From Hyphomicrobiales bacterium (GTDB lineage Bacteria; Pseudomonadota; Alphaproteobacteria; Rhizobiales; Rhizobiaceae), in contig UCKS01000019.1 of the NCBI GenBank assembly GCA_900473045.1, positions 62,001-126,000 of the forward strand: DNA of 64,000 nt, given 5' to 3'. A program made the translations under genes and the position numbers. The notes under the pieces are model-generated. The model searched no databases, was not told the DNA's origin, and was given only the letters and a program-made list of their open reading frames with translations. Of the stretch, positions 28,306-36,998 are shown piece after piece (position 1 is the stretch's first letter; every line of letters starts with the position of its first letter).

Positions 28306-29240
28306 CGCAGGCCGGGCTCGCGGTCGCGGGCCAAAAGCAGCGGTCCGTCGAGGTCGACGAAATCAGCGCCCTGCGCCAAAAGCACCGCCGGTGCCATGCC
28401 GAGCGATGTGCCGACCATGCAGCCAACCATGATCTTGAGGTTCAGCGCCTGGGCCGCATCGCGCATGCGCAAGGCTTCGGTGAGGCCACCGGTCTTGTCG
28501 AGCTTGATGTTGACGGCATCGTAGAGCCCCGCAAGCTTCGGCAGGTCTTCGGTCTTGTGGACGCTTTCATCGGCGCAGACCGGTACCGGCCGATGAACGG
28601 ATGCGAGCAGGGCGTCATGTCCGGCGGGCAGGGGTTGTTCGATCAACGCGATGCCTGATTCGAGGCAGACGTCAAAATGGTATGCGAGATTGGTCTCGGT
28701 CCACCCTTCATTGGCATCCAGAATGATGGCGCTGTTAGGGGCTGCTGCCCGCACGGCGCGAATGCGCGAGGCGTCGTCAGCGGTTCCGACCTTGATTTTC
28801 AGGAGCGCCCGATGGGCATATTGCGCCGTCTGCGCCGCCATGGCTTCCGGTTCGCCAAGCGAAATCGTGTAGGCGGTGGTCAGCGGCGCCGGATCGGCAA
28901 GCCCCGCCAGCGTAAACGCGCGCGCGCCGGCTTTTTTCGCATCAAGATCCCAGAGTGCGCAATCAACAGCGTTGCGCGCGGCACCGGCCTTCATCACCTG
29001 CCGGAGTTCCTCGCGGTCAATACCCGCCTCGATCTGCGGCCGGATGGCTTCGATCTCGGCCAGCACGCTGTCGATGGTTTCGCCGTAGCGCGCATAGGGC
29101 ACACATTCGCCGATTCCGGCGAAAATACCGTCCGAAATATGGCAGGTGACCACGGAGGCAGTGGTCTTGCTGCCGCGCGAAATCGTGAAGCTGCCGGCGA
29201 TGGGGAAGTGTTCGGCGGCGGTTTTCATCTGGCGGGTCAT
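28257..29240 (-). CDS. Dipeptide epimerase (L-Ala-D/L-Glu epimerase type, enolase superfamily)
   Basis: 327 residues. Enolase-superfamily barrel with the muconate-lactonising subgroup residues: LLKIKVG (KxK catalytic lysine), AIILDANEGW (Asp metal ligand), IALIEQPLP (Glu), VCADESVH (Asp-Glu), and NIKLDKTGGL with the second catalytic lysine. The DLDGPLLLARD segment near the end matches L-Ala-D/L-Glu epimerases, which convert murein-derived dipeptides for reuse. AGGAG nine bases before the ATG at 29240 fixes the start. The 3' end runs 49 bases into the convergent MFS gene. Expression of both at once could make complementary RNA ends. Confidence 0.92.
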   Translation of the reverse strand: MTRQMKTAAEHFPIAGSFTISRGSKTTASVVTCHISDGIFAGIGECVPYARYGETIDSVLAEIEAIRPQIEAGIDREELRQVMKAGAARNAVDCALWDLDAKKAGARAFTLAGLADPAPLTTAYTISLGEPEAMAAQTAQYAHRALLKIKVGTADDASRIRAVRAAAPNSAIILDANEGWTETNLAYHFDVCLESGIALIEQPLPAGHDALLASVHRPVPVCADESVHKTEDLPKLAGLYDAVNIKLDKTGGLTEALRMRDAAQALNLKIMVGCMVGTSLGMAPAVLLAQGADFVDLDGPLLLARDREPGLRYADSLVFPPLPALWG

Positions 29241-29350
29241 GGCTTTCTCCTGTGTCTTCCATATCCCAGCGGGCAACCGATTGGCACGGAAACGTTTCAA
29301 TCGGTGACAGACCGGGCTCAAGCGGCTATGAGTCGCTGACGTTCTATCAA

Positions 29351-30523
29351 ATGCAGCCATCTCCGGAAGACCCAACAGACGTGACGCGTTCCCAAGTGAA
29401 AACCGACACCGACGTGCAGCTCGCAGAAGCTGACGATGGCAGCAACCGGGCTTATCGTTTCAGTGGCGATTGGCGCAGCGTATCCATTCACCTGGCGACA
29501 CCGAAGCTGGATGCGTTCGCGGCCAAGGGCGGAGAACCCGCCGAGGTCGATCTGAGCGACGTTACAGCCATGGATACGGCGGGCGCCTGGGTCATTCGCC
29601 GCTTCATGACGCAGATCGGCGATGTGACGCTGACGAGCGACAAGCCGCGTTATCTCGAACTCCTGAATGCGCTGCCGGAGAAACTGCCGGAGCCAGCCTC
29701 CGAAGACAAAAAACCTGGCTCGCTTTTTGTTCGCCTTTTTACCCCTATCGGTAATTCGGTGGTCTCCGCCTGGGAAGACACCATCGCGGCGATGTTCATT
29801 CTGGGATCCGCCGTGCGCGGCGCCCAGCTGAAACTTGGCCGTCAGAGTGGCCTGTCGCCGGCGGCGATCGTCAGCCAGATCGACCGCATGGGCGTCCAGG
29901 CGGTACCGATCATCTTGTTGATGTCGTTTCTGATTGGCGCGATTATTGCCCAGCAGGGTGCGTTCCAGCTGCGCTATTTCGGCGCCGAACTTTTTGTCGT
30001 CGATCTGGTCGGCATTCTGCAGCTGCGCGAAATCGGCGTGCTGTTGACCGCGATCATGATCGCCGGCCGTTCCGGTAGTGCGATCACGGCCGAGATCGGC
30101 TCGATGAAAATGCGCGAGGAAATTGACGCGCTGAAAGTGATGGGGTTGAGCCCCATTGGCGTTCTGGTGTTTCCAAGGCTCGTTGCGCTGACCATCGCGC
30201 TGCCGCTTCTGACGATCATCGCCAATTTTGCCGCGCTCACAGGGGCGGCGGTGGTGACCTGGAGTTATTCCGGCATCACCTTTGCGACGTTCCTGGCACG
30301 GCTGCAGGAAGCGGTGGATTTTTCCTCCGTGCTTGCCGGCATGATCAAGGCGCCATTCATGGCGCTGATCATCGGTGTCGTCGCCGCTGTCGAAGGCTTG
30401 AAAGTCGGCGGCAGTGCCGAATCGCTCGGCAAGCACGTGACGCAATCGGTGGTGAAGTCGATCTTCGTGGTCATTCTGGTCGATGGCCTGTTTGCGATCT
30501 TCTACGCGGCGATCAATTTCTAA
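29351..30523 (+). CDS. mlaE: Mla-type ABC transporter permease with N-terminal STAS domain
   Basis: About 390 residues. Residues about 20-110 look like a STAS (MlaB-like) domain (VDLSDVTAMDTAGAWVIRRF). The rest is an MlaE permease with five or six helices and the family segment GIGVLLTAIMIAGRSGSAITAEIG in near form (REIGVLLTAIMIAGRSGSAI) followed by EIDALKVMGLSP. In E. coli MlaB is a separate protein; here it is fused, as is common in Rhizobiales. The complex moves phospholipids between the membranes to keep the outer membrane asymmetric. The start is uncertain: ATG at 29351 has no good ribosome site. mlaF follows after 33 bases. Confidence 0.93.
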   Translation: MQPSPEDPTDVTRSQVKTDTDVQLAEADDGSNRAYRFSGDWRSVSIHLATPKLDAFAAKGGEPAEVDLSDVTAMDTAGAWVIRRFMTQIGDVTLTSDKPRYLELLNALPEKLPEPASEDKKPGSLFVRLFTPIGNSVVSAWEDTIAAMFILGSAVRGAQLKLGRQSGLSPAAIVSQIDRMGVQAVPIILLMSFLIGAIIAQQGAFQLRYFGAELFVVDLVGILQLREIGVLLTAIMIAGRSGSAITAEIGSMKMREEIDALKVMGLSPIGVLVFPRLVALTIALPLLTIIANFAALTGAAVVTWSYSGITFATFLARLQEAVDFSSVLAGMIKAPFMALIIGVVAAVEGLKVGGSAESLGKHVTQSVVKSIFVVILVDGLFAIFYAAINF

Positions 30524-30556
30524 TGGAAGGTTTTGCCGGTGGATCCGAGGGAAGAC

Positions 30557-31372
30557 ATGACAGCGGACGCGGGCAGGGAGGCTGGCGAAGACGGCAGGGA
30601 GGTCATCCTGTCGGTGAAGGATCTGACCGTCGGTTTCGGCTCCAACATTGTCCTCGACAAGCTCAACCTCGATATCTATCGCGGCGAAATTCTCGGTTTC
30701 GTCGGGGCATCCGGCACCGGAAAGTCGGTGCTGATGCGCACGGTCCTGCGCCTCTTGCCGCGGCGATCGGGCTCGATCGAGATTCTCGGGGTCGAATACG
30801 ATGCGGTGAGCGAAGAGGAACGCATGGAACTTGATATGCGTCTTGGCGTTCTGTTCCAGCATGGCGCGCTGTTTTCGGCGCTGACGGTGAAGGAAAACAT
30901 TCAGGTTCCGATGCGGGAATATCTCAACCTGCCGCAGGAACTGATGGATGAGCTGGCACGGCTGAAGATCGACATGGTGGGGCTGGCGCCGGAAGCGGCC
31001 GACAAGTTCCCCTCCGAATTGTCCGGGGGCATGATCAAGCGTGCGGCACTGGCGCGCGCACTGGCGCTCGATCCAGACCTTGTTTTTCTCGACGAGCCGA
31101 CCTCCGGGCTGGACCCGATCGGGGCGGCCGAGTTCGACAACCTGATCGCCAAACTGCGCGACACCCTGGGATTGACCGTGTATATGGTGACTCACGACCT
31201 CGACAGCCTGTTTTCGGTGTGCGACCGGATTGCAGTGCTCGGCAAGAAAAAGGTTCTCGTCGAAGGCACGATCGAGGACATGCTGGCCTGTGACGACGAG
31301 TGGGTGACGTCCTATTTCCAGGGCAAGCGCGCGCGTTCCATCGTGCGCGAGGATGACGAGAAGGCCTCCTGA
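30557..31372 (+). CDS. mlaF: Mla-type ABC transporter ATP-binding protein
   Basis: About 271 residues. Walker A is VGASGTGKSVLMRT near residues 50-63, the Q-loop VLFQHGALFSALTV, signature LSGGMIKRAALARA, and Walker B LVFLDEPTSGLDP, followed by VTHDLDSL. The FQHGALF and SGGMxKR variants are typical of MlaF rather than other ABC ATPases. GAGGGAAG just before the ATG at 30557 supports that start; GTG at 30539 and TTG at 30533 are alternatives. It powers the MlaE permease encoded directly upstream. A 123-bp gap with three imperfect direct repeats separates it from mlaD. Confidence 0.94.
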   Translation: MTADAGREAGEDGREVILSVKDLTVGFGSNIVLDKLNLDIYRGEILGFVGASGTGKSVLMRTVLRLLPRRSGSIEILGVEYDAVSEEERMELDMRLGVLFQHGALFSALTVKENIQVPMREYLNLPQELMDELARLKIDMVGLAPEAADKFPSELSGGMIKRAALARALALDPDLVFLDEPTSGLDPIGAAEFDNLIAKLRDTLGLTVYMVTHDLDSLFSVCDRIAVLGKKKVLVEGTIEDMLACDDEWVTSYFQGKRARSIVREDDEKAS

Positions 31373-31403
31373 CAGCGCTGCATGATTGGGACGTTGCACG
31401 AGT

Positions 31404-31458
31404 GATTGTTTGAAGCCGGCTGATTAATTGAGGCCGAGTTATTTATTTGAAGCAAGGA
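31404..31458 (+). repeat. Three imperfect 18-19-bp direct repeats before mlaD
   Basis: GATTGTTTGAAGCCGGCT (31404), GATTAATTGAGGCCGAGT (31422) and TATTTATTTGAAGCAAGG (31440) follow one another, sharing ATT-N2-TTGAAGCC. They end at the mlaD ribosome-site region and contain stops in all forward frames, so they are not coding. Confidence 0.5.
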
Positions 31459-31495
31459 GCCGCATTGGCGGCGTCCCCCAAGGGTACCGGTAGCA

Positions 31496-32866
31496 ATGGA
31501 AACAAAAGCCAACTACGCCATCGTCGGATTTTTCACCGTCGCGGTCATCTTCGCGGCCTTCGGCTTTGTCTACTGGATGTCCCAATACGGCCGAAGCGGC
31601 GAAATGGCGGAGCTGGTCATCAGCATTCCCGGATCGGCCAACGGCCTGAGCGTCGGGTCGCCGGTGCGCTTCAACGGCATTCCCGTCGGCTCAGTCCGCA
31701 GCCTTGCGATCAATTCCAACGATCCGCGCTATTCCGTTGCGGTGACCGAGGTGTCGGCCGATGCGCCGGTGCTGAAATCGACGACGGCAACCTTGGAAAT
31801 CCAGGGTTTGACGGGGGCTGCCTATATCGAGCTCAGCGGCGGCAACAAAGGGGATGAAAATATCCTGCGCAAGGCGCTCGATACCGGTACATCCGCGCAG
31901 CTGACCGCCGATCAGTCCAGCGTCACCAGCCTTTTGGCAACCGCCGACAAGATCCTCGACCGTGCCAATAATGCGATCGGCGACATTCAGGGCTTCGTCA
32001 AGGATGTGCGTGGACCATTGACCGATACGATTTCCAACGCCGACCGTTTCACCCGGTCGCTGGCCGACAATTCCGAAGGTATCGATCAGTTCCTGAAGAG
32101 CGTCAGTGCGCTGTCGACCTCGATTACGGGAGCGGCGAGCAAGCTCGATTCGACCCTGTCGGCAGCAGACACGCTGGTAAAATCGGTCGATCCGAGGAAG
32201 ATCGATCACATCGTCAGCAATGTCGAGAAGATGAGCAACGATCTGAGTGCCGCGTCCACTGGCGTCGCCGACACCATCGCCTCGTTCAAGAAGACGGCCG
32301 AGACCTATGAACGGTTTGGCGAAAAGGCGACGGCATCGCTGGATCGCGTCGATACGCTGATCGCCTCCATCGACCCGCAAAAAGTGTCCGGCGTCGTCAA
32401 TGACGTCTCGGCTGCCAGTGCCGATGCCCGCAAGGCGGTAGCTTCGGTCGCTGATTTTGCCGAGCGGATCAAAGGCCGCCAGAACGATATCGACCAGACG
32501 ATCACCGATGTCACCCAGATGGCCAACAAGCTGAACGCTGCTTCCAGCCGCGTCGATGGCATTCTCGTCAAGCTTGACGGGTTCCTTGGCGATGCCGATG
32601 CACCGTCGCTGTCGGCAGATGCGAGGGCAACACTCGAATCGTTCCGCAAGGTGGCTGATAACCTGAATGCGCAGATCGGTCCGATCGCCGATAATCTGAA
32701 GCGTTTTTCCGGCTCCGGCCTGCGCGATATCGAGGCCCTGGTCAGCGATACGCGCCGGACGGTCAACACGCTCGATACGACGATCTCGACGTTCGACAAT
32801 GATCCACAGAGGCTGTTGTTCGGTGGGGAAACGGTCAAACAGTATGACGGACGCACGCGCCGCTAA
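31496..32866 (+). CDS. mlaD: MCE-domain lipid-binding protein
   Basis: 456 residues. One N-terminal anchor helix (YAIVGFFTVAVIFAAFGFVY, residues 6-25) is followed by an MCE/MlaD domain (GSANGLSVGSPVRFNGIPVG at about 47-66, then LEIQGLTGAAYIELSGG). A long alpha-helical coiled-coil tail runs from residue 150 to the end. It is much longer than E. coli MlaD (about 180 residues) and like the long periplasm-spanning MCE proteins of rhizobia. It should hold phospholipids on the periplasmic face of MlaE. A good AAGGAG site precedes the gene, but it is about 40 bases upstream of the ATG at 31496. Confidence 0.92.
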   Translation: METKANYAIVGFFTVAVIFAAFGFVYWMSQYGRSGEMAELVISIPGSANGLSVGSPVRFNGIPVGSVRSLAINSNDPRYSVAVTEVSADAPVLKSTTATLEIQGLTGAAYIELSGGNKGDENILRKALDTGTSAQLTADQSSVTSLLATADKILDRANNAIGDIQGFVKDVRGPLTDTISNADRFTRSLADNSEGIDQFLKSVSALSTSITGAASKLDSTLSAADTLVKSVDPRKIDHIVSNVEKMSNDLSAASTGVADTIASFKKTAETYERFGEKATASLDRVDTLIASIDPQKVSGVVNDVSAASADARKAVASVADFAERIKGRQNDIDQTITDVTQMANKLNAASSRVDGILVKLDGFLGDADAPSLSADARATLESFRKVADNLNAQIGPIADNLKRFSGSGLRDIEALVSDTRRTVNTLDTTISTFDNDPQRLLFGGETVKQYDGRTRR

Positions 32867-33077
32867 GCTGAAGCTGCGCACCTCTCAGTATAGGCGGAAA
32901 TTGCCGCTGCTGCTGCTGCCGAATCGGGTATTGCTTCCAAGGGCGTGACGTGAGCGTGGCAAGGCTGCAATTCTTGACGGATTTTTAACTTGTCTGCGCC
33001 GGATTGGCGTTTTTTTGACTTGTTTTGACGGGGTCAGCCTCTACGTTGCTGCTGATTGGCGAAGGATAGTGTTTGAA

Positions 33078-33692
33078 ATGAATTTTTCCGGTGTGTCGTT
33101 TGGTCGAAGGGCAGGTTTGATCCGGGCCTGTTCCGCATTTCTGTTGATCACTGTGCTTTCCGCCTGCGCCGGCAAGGCAAACAATGACACCTACAGCTTG
33201 TCTGCATCCCCAGCCATCGAAGGTCCGTCTTCGACCAAGAAGCAGATCCTCGTTCCCGAGCCAACCGCACTGAAAGCACTCGATAGCGATCAGGTGGTGA
33301 TCCGGTTGTCGGGTTCGGAAATCCAGTATCTCGCCAAATCGCAGTGGAGCGACCGCCTGCCGAAGATGGTGCAAGCAAAGCTCGTTCAGGCTTTCGAGAA
33401 CACCGGCAAGATCGGTGGCGTCGGCAAGCCGGGCGAGGGGCTGGCCATCGACTATCAGGTCATCACCGAAATCCGCTCGTTCGAAATATCGACCGAAGGC
33501 GCCGATACGGCCGTCGTCGAGATTTTTGCCAAGATCCTCAACGACCGCAACGGCACTGTCGGTGCACAGAAGGCTTTTCGCGCGACCATTCCTGCGCGCG
33601 GCACCGGAGCAGCGGCTTTCGTCGCCGCCCTTGACAGCGCGTTTGCACAGGTTGCAGGCGAGATCGTCAGTTGGACCCTCAAGGCAATCTGA
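33078..33692 (+). CDS. ABC-type transport auxiliary lipoprotein (PqiC/DUF330-like)
   Basis: 204 residues from the ATG at 33078. A lipoprotein signal is clear: hydrophobic stretch then LLITVLSACAG with lipobox LSAC. The mature part has TYSLSASP near the N-terminus and VVIRLSGSEIQYLAKSQWSD, the pattern of the auxiliary lipoprotein family that accompanies MCE transporters (YSL... start, then WxD/WSD). In such systems it links the MCE tail to the outer membrane. It lies 211 bp after mlaD. Its TGA is directly followed by the stop of the BON gene on the other strand, both inside the hexamer TGATCA. Confidence 0.88.
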   Translation: MNFSGVSFGRRAGLIRACSAFLLITVLSACAGKANNDTYSLSASPAIEGPSSTKKQILVPEPTALKALDSDQVVIRLSGSEIQYLAKSQWSDRLPKMVQAKLVQAFENTGKIGGVGKPGEGLAIDYQVITEIRSFEISTEGADTAVVEIFAKILNDRNGTVGAQKAFRATIPARGTGAAAFVAALDSAFAQVAGEIVSWTLKAI

Positions 33693-33956
33693 TCAGGAAA
33701 CCGCGATCCGGTTGACGACTTCGGCAACACCTTCGACGGTGTTTGCAGCCTCTTCAGCCCGCTCCGCCTCTTCAATCGTCGCGACCGTGCCGCTCAGCAC
33801 AATCGTATTTCCCTTTGAGACCACGGACACATCCGAGGCATCGAGCCCGTCCACCGTGGCCAGGCAGTTGGCGACCCGCGTTTCCAGGTCGGGCCGATCT
33901 CCCTCGAAAAGCTCTTCCGGGGTTTTACCGTAAAATGTGCGCTCTTTGAAAACCAT
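33693..33956 (-). CDS. Small BON-domain protein
   Basis: 87 residues, essentially one BON domain: SVVSKGNTIVLSGTVATIEE then AERAEEAANTVEGVAEVVNR, with the conserved Gly of the second strand. BON domains bind membranes or phospholipids and occur in OsmY-like envelope proteins. No signal peptide is evident; the N-terminus (MVFKERTFYGKTPEELFEGD) is charged, so it may be cytoplasmic. It converges on the Mla auxiliary lipoprotein. The gap of about 160 bp to the next gene on the right holds divergent promoters. Confidence 0.88.
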   Translation of the reverse strand: MVFKERTFYGKTPEELFEGDRPDLETRVANCLATVDGLDASDVSVVSKGNTIVLSGTVATIEEAERAEEAANTVEGVAEVVNRIAVS

Positions 33957-34113
33957 GGCTCCGTTCTCCGATCCGGTTAATCGTCGATAACGCGGCGGAG
34001 AACCTTTTGTTCAGGCGTGTTCCATTCGAAACAGCGCGGATAAGCGGCGCGTGAGACTGTTGGGTCACTGGATGAGACGAACTCATCAGGAACCAACAGA
34101 GGAGAACATCATC

Positions 34114-34368
34114 ATGCGCAAGTTCATCATTTCCGCCGCAGTCACAGCGCTCGCAGCCGTCTCGTTAGCCGCCCCGTCGATGGCCGGCGGACATGGTCAT
34201 CACGGCCGTCACCACGGCGGGTTTTCGATCGGCTTCTACAACACCGGCTACTATGGTGGCGATTATTACGGCGGCGGCTACTATGAACCGTCCTGCTACA
34301 TCAAGAAGGTGAAGCGCTGGGACAGGTGGGGCAACCTGCATATCCGCCGCATCAAGATCTGCGACTGA
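34114..34368 (+). CDS. Small exported His/Gly/Tyr-rich protein
   Basis: 84 residues. A Sec signal peptide (FIISAAVTALAAVSLAAPSM, cleavage near SMAGG) precedes a His-rich patch (GHGHHGRHHGG), a Gly/Tyr-rich segment, and a basic C-terminus with two Cys (PSCYIKKVKRWDRWG ... IKICD). Small proteins of this build are common in rhizobia and may bind metal through the His cluster; no function is known. GAGGAG lies ten bases before the ATG at 34114; the longer in-frame start at 34051 would spoil the signal peptide. It shares a bidirectional terminator with hemF. Confidence 0.82.
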   Translation: MRKFIISAAVTALAAVSLAAPSMAGGHGHHGRHHGGFSIGFYNTGYYGGDYYGGGYYEPSCYIKKVKRWDRWGNLHIRRIKICD

Positions 34369-34387
34369 TATACCCTCACCAGACAAC

Positions 34388-34419
34388 AAAAATCCGGCCG
34401 CGCAAACGGCCGGATTTTT
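34388..34419. terminator. Bidirectional terminator between the exported protein gene and hemF
   Basis: A 13-bp perfect stem (34388-34400 with 34407-34419) whose outer five pairs are A-T gives a T run on both strands. It ends transcripts from the left gene and from hemF. Confidence 0.92.
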
Positions 34420-34436
34420 CGTTCGTGCAATCGGCC

Positions 34437-35348
34437 TTAAGGCCAGCGGACCACGGGTGGCAGCGACGATAGGATCGAATCGACGTTTCCGCCGGTCTTC
34501 AGCCCAAAAATCGTGCCGCGGTCATACAGCAGGTTGAACTCGACATAGCGGCCGCGGCGGACCAACTGCTCGTCGCGGTCTTCCTCGGTCCACGGCTTGT
34601 TGAAATTGGTGCGCACGATCTTCGGATAGATCAGGCTGAAGGCTTTGCCGAGGTCCTGGGTGAAGGCGAAGTCGGCCTCCCAGCCGCCCTTTTCCGCATC
34701 GGAATGCAGCCAGTCGTAAAAGATACCGCCGGTGCCACGCGGCTCATTGCGGTGTTTCAGGAAGAAATAATCGTCGCACCATTGCTTGAAGCGGGCATGG
34801 TCGGCAACCGGGTGCCGCTTGCAGGCGATCTCCATGCCCTTGTGAAACAGCATCGTATCCGGGTCGGTCTGGCTCCGGCGACTGTCGAGCACGGGGGTCA
34901 GGTCCGCGCCGCCACCAAACCAGTGGCTGGTGGTCACGACCATGCGCGTGTTCATGTGAACAGCCGGAACGTTCGGATTGACCGGATGAGCGATTAGCGA
35001 AATGCCGGAGGCCCAGAAGGTCGGATCTTCCTCGGCGCCGGGAATCTGGCTGCGGAACTCCGGCGAGAATTCGCCGTAGACTGTCGATGTATGAACGCCG
35101 ACCTTCTCGAACACGCGGCCTTCCATCATCGACATGCGCCCGCCGCCGCCGGCTCCCTTGTCGCGCAACCAGTCCTTGCCGATGAAGCGCCCCGGCTCGC
35201 GGTCGGACAATGGGCCCGCCAGCTCGTCCTCGATGGTCTCAAACGCGGCGCAGATGGTATCGCGCAGGGATTGAAACCAGACTGTTGCTCTGGCCTTCTT
35301 GTCTTCGATATCCGCGGGCAATCCCTGCGGCAGGTTGGGTCGTTCCAT
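34437..35348 (-). CDS. hemF: Oxygen-dependent coproporphyrinogen III oxidase
   Basis: Converts coproporphyrinogen III to protoporphyrinogen IX with oxygen in haem synthesis. The 303-residue protein has the HemF signatures: [20 protein letters not shown] (quoted start of the long conserved block), the [20 protein letters not shown] core, and [20 protein letters not shown] near the C-terminus. All the usual Asp and His residues of the active site appear present. AGGA eight bases upstream of the ATG at 35348 fixes the start. I found no clear FnrN/FixK site upstream. Haem made here would serve the cytochromes encoded by petABC, although that is general metabolism. Confidence 0.97.
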   Translation of the reverse strand: MERPNLPQGLPADIEDKKARATVWFQSLRDTICAAFETIEDELAGPLSDREPGRFIGKDWLRDKGAGGGGRMSMMEGRVFEKVGVHTSTVYGEFSPEFRSQIPGAEEDPTFWASGISLIAHPVNPNVPAVHMNTRMVVTTSHWFGGGADLTPVLDSRRSQTDPDTMLFHKGMEIACKRHPVADHARFKQWCDDYFFLKHRNEPRGTGGIFYDWLHSDAEKGGWEADFAFTQDLGKAFSLIYPKIVRTNFNKPWTEEDRDEQLVRRGRYVEFNLLYDRGTIFGLKTGGNVDSILSSLPPVVRWP

Positions 35349-35560
35349 GAAAAGTAATCCTGTTTGGCGGGCCTCGCGCGGCAAAAAAACGCGCCGATTC
35401 GCATATTGGCCGACAGTTCATATTTTTGCCACAGCTGCAACGGTGCAGGCATCAACGGGGCAGTCTGCCGCAGATGGCCGTGCGGAAATTCCGACTCGCA
35501 AAAGTGGGAATATCTCCCTATCTTCATCCAAGAAGGCTCGGTTGGCGAGAGGTGAGCTCA

Positions 35561-35821
35561 ATGGCAAGAATCCCGGCAGGACCGCCGCTCGACGGCCTGA
35601 AACGTCAGATTGACCGTCATCGCAGCGGCAACCCGCTACGCAATGACGGGCTGTTCGTGCGCGAGACATTTCGGCTTGATCGCACCGATGCGCGCCAGAA
35701 GGCGCAGGAATGGTTCGATGCCTGGCCGAAAGCAGCCTACTGGACCGAAGTGGAGAGCTGGCGTCAGCTCGACGGCGACCAGATCGAATTCACCATGCGG
35801 CGTTTGCCGAGTGCTGATTGA
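35561..35821 (+). CDS. Small conserved hypothetical protein
   Basis: 86 residues, strongly basic: RIPAGPPLDGLKRQIDRHRS near the start, then FVRETFRLDRTDARQKAQEW and FDAWPKAAYWTEVESWRQ. No signal peptide or known motif. The repeated Trp and Tyr in the second half and the coherent codon usage argue that it is real. GAGGTGAG directly before the ATG at 35561 supports that start. It lies between hemF (divergent) and soxR (convergent, stops five bases apart), so it forms its own unit. Function unknown. Confidence 0.72.
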   Translation: MARIPAGPPLDGLKRQIDRHRSGNPLRNDGLFVRETFRLDRTDARQKAQEWFDAWPKAAYWTEVESWRQLDGDQIEFTMRRLPSAD

Positions 35822-35825
35822 CGTC

Positions 35826-36338
35826 TCAATCCGTTGACCCTTCGTTACAGCCGGTTGCTTCGCCCTGTTCGTCACCAGCATGCTCGATCAGGTAGGCGCC
35901 AGCGCCCTTTTCCGACAGCGCGTCATAGGGGTTGCGCAGGGGACAGTCGCGCATCGAAAGGCAGCCGCAGCCGATGCAGGAGGTCAGCTGGTCGCGCAAG
36001 GCCGTCAGCTTGGCGATACGCTCGTTCAGGTCGCTCTTCCAGTGTTCCGACAGATGCGCCCAGTCGCTTGCCAGCAATTGGCGGTCGTTAGGCAGGGCAG
36101 AGAGCTCCTTTTGGATGTCAGCGAGCGGAATTCCGGTGCGCTGGGCGATCTTGATGACGGCGATGCGGCGCAGCACGCTACGCAGATAGCGCCGCTGGTT
36201 GCCGCGGCTGCGCATGCTTTTGATCAGGCCTTTCGTCTCGTAGAAGTGCAGCGTTGAAACCGCGACGCCGCTGCGTGTTGCGACCTCTCCGACGGTCAGT
36301 TCGCGGCGGGGCAGGTCGGTGCTATTTTTTTCCGGCAT
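35826..36338 (-). CDS. soxR: Redox-sensitive transcriptional activator SoxR
   Basis: About 170 residues, MerR family. The N-terminal helix-turn-helix ([20 protein letters not shown] then [20 protein letters not shown]) is followed by a dimerisation helix and the [2Fe-2S] site [12 protein letters not shown] (Cys-x2-Cys-x-Cys-x5-Cys), which is diagnostic of SoxR. Redox-cycling compounds oxidise the cluster and switch on the target promoter. The ATG at 36338 has TGAGGT eight bases upstream, which is part of the SoxR operator itself, so binding may also repress soxR. It is divergent from an FMN reductase gene that is the obvious target. Confidence 0.96.
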   Translation of the reverse strand: MPEKNSTDLPRRELTVGEVATRSGVAVSTLHFYETKGLIKSMRSRGNQRRYLRSVLRRIAVIKIAQRTGIPLADIQKELSALPNDRQLLASDWAHLSEHWKSDLNERIAKLTALRDQLTSCIGCGCLSMRDCPLRNPYDALSEKGAGAYLIEHAGDEQGEATGCNEGSTD

Positions 36339-36343
36339 ATCTA

Positions 36344-36374
36344 TTGACCTCAACTATAGTTGAGGTTCTATACC
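36344..36374 (+). promoter_or_regulatory. SoxR operator inside a 19-bp-spaced promoter
   Basis: TTGACC (36344-36349) and TATACC (36369-36374) are 19 bases apart, the overlong spacer typical of MerR-family promoters. The spacer is filled by the perfect 20-bp palindrome ACCTCAACTATAGTTGAGGT (36347-36366), close to the SoxR box. The promoter points to the FMN reductase gene. Confidence 0.92.
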
Positions 36375-36412
36375 ATGAGCTCCATCGTATCGACAACGGA
36401 GCTTTCGCAGAC

Positions 36413-36982
36413 ATGAACGAGAAAATGACCATCGCCGTCGTCTATGGCAGCGCGCGGCAGGGCCGCTTCTGTGACACGGTCGTCAACTGGGTCTTGACGG
36501 AGTTGTGGGCCGAAAGTGGTTTCCGGGTTAGCCTCATCGATCCGCTTGAGTTCAAGGGGTCGGCCGGGGATGCGGCGTTGAACGCCGAAGCGCTTGAGGA
36601 GAGGATTGCCGAGGCCGACGCCTTCATCGTCGTTACCCCGGAATACAATCACGGCTATCCGGCGGCACTCAAGGAGTTGATCGACAGCTGCTACGAGCCA
36701 TGGCACGCAAAACCGGTCGGGTTCATTTCCTATGGTGGCGTCTCGGGAGGGCTGCGGGCCGTCGAGCAGTTGCGCCAGGTGTTTGCCGAGTTGCACACGG
36801 TGACGATCCGCGACACGGTCAGTTTTTCCAATGTCTGGGCGCAGTTCGATGCCGTCGGCAATCCGTTCAAGGCGGCAGAAGCAAGGGCCGGGCTAATGGT
36901 GATGCTGCGCCGTTTGAAATGGTGGGCGAGGGCGCTGAAGAGTGCCCGTGCCGAAAACACCTATAGCGGGGTCGCCGCATGA
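36413..36982 (+). CDS. NADPH-dependent FMN reductase family protein (SoxR target)
   Basis: 189 residues, flavodoxin-like fold. VVYGSARQGRFCDTVVNW near the start binds the FMN phosphate (GSxRxxR type), VTPEYNHGYPAALKELID is the diagnostic NAD(P)H:FMN reductase motif near residue 80, and FISYGGVSGGLRAVEQLR follows. It probably reduces FMN or quinones and so helps detoxify redox-cycling compounds. Control by SoxR from the palindromic promoter at 36344-36374 fits that role and is well supported by sequence. The ATG at 36413 is chosen; Met5 is an alternative. The stop lies just before the convergent trmL gene. Confidence 0.92.
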   Translation: MNEKMTIAVVYGSARQGRFCDTVVNWVLTELWAESGFRVSLIDPLEFKGSAGDAALNAEALEERIAEADAFIVVTPEYNHGYPAALKELIDSCYEPWHAKPVGFISYGGVSGGLRAVEQLRQVFAELHTVTIRDTVSFSNVWAQFDAVGNPFKAAEARAGLMVMLRRLKWWARALKSARAENTYSGVAA

Positions 36983-36998
36983 GACAGGACGGCAGGCT

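Noticed and set aside
29318-31399. 693-codon minus-strand ORF opposite the mla genes
   Set aside because: It spans three genes with strong family motifs on the plus strand; composition is rich in His/Arg/Gln as expected of a shadow frame.
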